Below, one piece after another: positions 61,269 through 64,000 of a DNA stretch of 64,000 bases. A program made the translations under genes and the position numbers. Numbering within the stretch: the stretch's first letter is position 1; every line of letters starts with the position of its first letter. The stretch comes from Puniceicoccales bacterium Verruco_01 (GTDB lineage: Bacteria > Verrucomicrobiota > Verrucomicrobiia > Opitutales > Oceanipulchritudinaceae), in NCBI GenBank assembly GCA_001604565.1, contig LVBV01000018.1:1-64000 (forward strand). The letters are read 5' to 3'. Under the pieces are notes generated by a model, which was given only the letters and a program-made list of their open reading frames with translations, had not been told where the DNA came from and ran no database searches.

Positions 61269-64000
61269 ACCCCGCCTCTCATCGCCTTGTATTCCCGCAC
61301 CGAAATCGTGCGCACCGTGGAATTCTCCCCGCGCCGGGTCACGATGTGGTAGCGCTCCACATACGGTTGCACGAGGTGAATCTTGGCGTCCAGCGGCTGG
61401 ATGACGAGCAGTTGCAGGTGGAACTCCTTGAAGAGTTCCAGCAAGTAGGTCGAAAACTCGTCGTCGGTCTTGCTGAACATCTCGTCCACGGCCACGAGAC
61501 GGAAGGTCTCGGTCTGCCGGTTGTTGACGGAAATGCCGTACTGGTAGGCGATCGCCGTGGCGAGAATCGTGGAGGCAAGGCGGTTCTTCTCGCCGCCGGA
61601 CTTGCCGGAGGCCCCCGTGTAACTCTGCCGGAGCCCGTCTCCTTCCCGGTAGAATTCGTCCGCGCGGAATTCGAACCAGTTGCGCACGTCGATGACCGTG
61701 GCGGTCCAGGCGGGATCCTTGTCCATGCGGTCTAGGAGCGCCTCGATTCTGCGGTAGCGCTCGCGTAGAATCTCGCGGTCGCCCGTCACATCGAGCGCGT
61801 TTTCCAGCACGTGGCGGCGGATCTGGCGGAACTCGCGCACCGCATCGGCCTCGGCGTCGCGTGTCTTGAGCTGGATGTAGGTGTGCTCGCGGCGGTCGAA
61901 GTCGATCTGCCGGAGCTGGCCGTTGAGTTCGCCGATGCGGCTGCGGATCCTCTTTGCGTGATCCTCCAAGAGCATGTCCCACGAGGAAAAGTCGTCCGAG
62001 ACCGTCGTCTGCAAAAGGGACTCGAAACGCTTCTGGTTCTTGGGCAGATCCTCGCCGATGATGCGCTGGCGGACGGCCTCGAAGGGTGTGAAGAGGTCGC
62101 TGTTGTAACCGGGAAGGGCGTAATCGACGGCGAGAAGATCCTTGAATTCCTCGTTCTCGGCATCGCGATGAAAGTCGCTCATCTGCCGCTTCTGAATCTC
62201 GGCCTTGTTGTGGAAGCCGTCCTGTAGTTTGCGCCGCTCGCGGATCATCCGTTCCGATAGCGAGCGACGTTCCCCGTCCAGTTTGGACAGTTCCACTAGG
62301 GGGAAGGCCAGCATCCCCGCGATTTCAGGATAGAGGGAGCGGAAGTCTCCAACGCGGGGATTTGCCCGGGCTTGTGTATCGAAGATCTCCACCACCCGGC
62401 GACATTCCGCAGCGGCCTTGTCGTTTGCCCCCGCGCGCTCCTCAAGGGCGCCTTCCTGCTTGTTGAGCGCCTCCTTGCGGAGAAGCACGGCCTCCAGTTC
62501 GCGCTCGGCCTGCTCCTTCTCTTTTTCCAGAGCTTTCAGGCTGTCGGAACTTTCCTGCAGGCGGCGCCGTTCGGCCTCCTTCTCCTCGATTTGTACCGCG
62601 ACGTTCTGCCAGTCGATCCCGGAATAGTCGCCATATTCCTCCACAATCCGCCGCGCCGCGCCGATCCGCACGTCCAAAGCGTTGCGCTCGGCATTTAGGG
62701 CATTGATGCCGTCTTCCGCGCGCGCGATCTGTGCCTGAAGGTGGCGAAGATTCGCCGCCAGCGCCGCGATCTTTTCCCGGTTGTCCCAGCCCAGAACGTA
62801 GGAACTTGCGTCCTCCAGTTCCCTGCGGTCGTCCTTGCGGCGTTCCGTGCCCCGCTGCTTGATGAGGCCACGGATCGTCAGTGCGTTCTCCGCCTCGCGG
62901 AAGCGCGCGAGCGTGTCCTCGCAGCAAATGTGGTCGAAACGGCGGGCGAGTTCCGACTCCAGCCATTCCCCGAGCGTCCCCTGCCCCGCCTTCACCTCCA
63001 GCTTCGCGGCGACACTCTCCGGATGCGCATTGGAACCGGAACGACTCATCCGCTCCGGCACCGCGTGATAGACGACGAGCCCCTTCTGGCGCGTCGAGTG
63101 CACGAAGGCGTCCACCTTCTCGCGAAGGTCCGCCCGCACAAGGAGGCACAGGGCGAAGGAATGTACGAGGCGCTCGACGGCCCCCGTCCAGCGCGCCTCT
63201 GACGAGCGCACCTGCACCAGTTCGCCGACGAAGGGCAGATCCCCGGACTTCAGCCCGAGTCTCTCGGCGATGAAGTCGCGAGATTTCAGGTTCTCGACGG
63301 GAATGTTGCTCTGGCGCTCCATGAGGGAACGCTGCTCGCCCTCCAATACCTCCCTCTCCTTGCAGAGCTCGTTACGCTTGAGTTGCTGGCCTGGCAGTTC
63401 CCGCTCCTCGATCGCGCCCTTGCGTTTCGCAAGGGCCGGGACTTCTTCATCGCACGAGCGCAGGATCGCCGCATGCGCAAGCTCGTCACCGGCGGGCTGG
63501 TTGGGCCGCCACTTCGCGAGCAATCGCTCGAAGGCATCGCGCGACTTCTTGCGCGCGAGTTTTTCCACCTCAAGCGTCTTAAGCAGATCCGCGAGGGCCC
63601 GCAGCCGCCGCCCATCCTCGCTGCCGGAAAGGCTCTCCTTGATCTCTTCGATCTTGCGGGAAAGTTCCGACGCTCTCGCCTCCACGATCGCCAGGTCCGC
63701 CTTGAGCTTCAGCGCCTCGGCATCGAGCCTGTCCTTCTGTTCCCGACGCAGGCGCAGCTCCTCCTCGGCGAAAAAGGGGTTCAGCACCTCCTCGCGCGTC
63801 CTGGCCTCGTCCAGGGCCTGCTGGAGTGCGATCAGCGCCTGATGGTCCTCGAAAATCCGGTCGAGCGCCGTCTTCTGGCGGGTCGCCAGTTCGATGCGGC
63901 GATTCGTGTCCCTGAGCTCCACGAAATTCCGCCTCAGTGTGTCGAGCCGCTCGGCGGAACCGCCGTCGTCCAGCATGTAGCGGCGGATGAACTCGGTCAG
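61265..64000 (-). CDS. jetC: Wadjet SMC-like ATPase JetC, N-terminus outside the window
   Basis: 911 codons to the window edge; the N-terminus with Walker A is missing. The centre is a long coiled coil, with a hinge-like region (SGDLPFVGELVQVRSSEARWTGAVER), and returns through a second coil. The C-terminal ATPase lobe has the ABC signature ASGKSGGEKNRLASTIL and Walker B RLVAVDEMFSKTDDE. This is the MukB/MksB-type JetC. JetA and JetB, expected upstream, lie beyond 64000. Coding continues in phase to the last base, so the gene is open at the edge. Confidence 0.93.
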   Translation of the reverse strand: MTEFIRRYMLDDGGSAERLDTLRRNFVELRDTNRRIELATRQKTALDRIFEDHQALIALQQALDEARTREEVLNPFFAEEELRLRREQKDRLDAEALKLKADLAIVEARASELSRKIEEIKESLSGSEDGRRLRALADLLKTLEVEKLARKKSRDAFERLLAKWRPNQPAGDELAHAAILRSCDEEVPALAKRKGAIEERELPGQQLKRNELCKEREVLEGEQRSLMERQSNIPVENLKSRDFIAERLGLKSGDLPFVGELVQVRSSEARWTGAVERLVHSFALCLLVRADLREKVDAFVHSTRQKGLVVYHAVPERMSRSGSNAHPESVAAKLEVKAGQGTLGEWLESELARRFDHICCEDTLARFREAENALTIRGLIKQRGTERRKDDRRELEDASSYVLGWDNREKIAALAANLRHLQAQIARAEDGINALNAERNALDVRIGAARRIVEEYGDYSGIDWQNVAVQIEEKEAERRRLQESSDSLKALEKEKEQAERELEAVLLRKEALNKQEGALEERAGANDKAAAECRRVVEIFDTQARANPRVGDFRSLYPEIAGMLAFPLVELSKLDGERRSLSERMIRERRKLQDGFHNKAEIQKRQMSDFHRDAENEEFKDLLAVDYALPGYNSDLFTPFEAVRQRIIGEDLPKNQKRFESLLQTTVSDDFSSWDMLLEDHAKRIRSRIGELNGQLRQIDFDRREHTYIQLKTRDAEADAVREFRQIRRHVLENALDVTGDREILRERYRRIEALLDRMDKDPAWTATVIDVRNWFEFRADEFYREGDGLRQSYTGASGKSGGEKNRLASTILATAIAYQYGISVNNRQTETFRLVAVDEMFSKTDDEFSTYLLELFKEFHLQLLVIQPLDAKIHLVQPYVERYHIVTRRGENSTVRTISVREYKAMRGGV

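Noticed and set aside
61269-61982. upstream extension of jetD
   Set aside because: It overlaps the jetC ATPase domain in another frame; jetD starts at the ATGA overlap at 61268.

Overview
GC-rich chromosomal DNA, most likely from a Verrucomicrobiota bacterium of the Opitutae type. This placement is inferred from protein style: large secreted proteins with putative-Ig, fibronectin III and thrombospondin-type-3 C-termini, secreted GH62/GH43/GH97 enzymes without SusC/SusD, and a SpeA plus carboxy(nor)spermidine dehydrogenase pair. No rRNA or other decisive marker is present. Many genes lack a clear Shine-Dalgarno site.

Layout. 1-16.8 kb is mostly housekeeping: a GH62 arabinofuranosidase, a large tryptophan-rich secreted protein, an unknown 577-aa protein, recA, tRNA-Val, an M20 peptidase, a vapBC pair whose antitoxin looks frameshifted, a RibB protein with a degenerate GTP cyclohydrolase II domain, yjdF, an unusually long purA, gldA, a response regulator, rsmE and a BFN/UVR protein. 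16.93-21.24 kb is a compact integrated element of about 4.25 kb in the 3' end of tRNA-Leu(CAG). It is bounded by a 26-bp direct repeat and carries a tyrosine integrase, an excisionase-like gene, a HUH-type replication initiator and three unknown genes. 21.3-24.5 kb holds polyamine genes, 25.0-26.8 kb a hybrid histidine kinase, and 27.0-30.0 kb GH43 and GH97 genes. 30.1-35.8 kb holds a VOC protein, iorB-paaK-ACT, a DUF47-Pit phosphate pair and a secreted hydrolase. 35.8-41.1 kb holds a UreH-like/4Fe-4S membrane module, a LytTR regulator and an unknown membrane protein. A MITE-like repeat lies at 41.07-41.23 kb. 41.3-50.6 kb holds two large secreted proteins flanking an aldo/keto reductase and purT. 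50.7-57.8 kb is an eleven-gene arsenic operon (arsR to a SigZ-like sigma factor). 57.9-60.0 kb holds a membrane sensor-like fusion. 60.1-64.0 kb is the 3' part of a Wadjet (JetC-JetD) plasmid-defence operon that runs off the window.

The most striking observation is the element at 17-21 kb. Its attachment core lies inside the integrase reading frame. In the chromosome the integrase 3' end is replaced by sequence antisense to tRNA-Leu, and its original 66-codon end lies at the far end of the element, joined by an ATGA overlap to the rep gene. Excision would restore a 490-aa integrase and rebuild one operon of five genes, including rep. Integration therefore cuts the replication genes from their upstream promoter and excision reconnects them. 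This is read directly from the two frames across the repeat, but excision itself is not shown.
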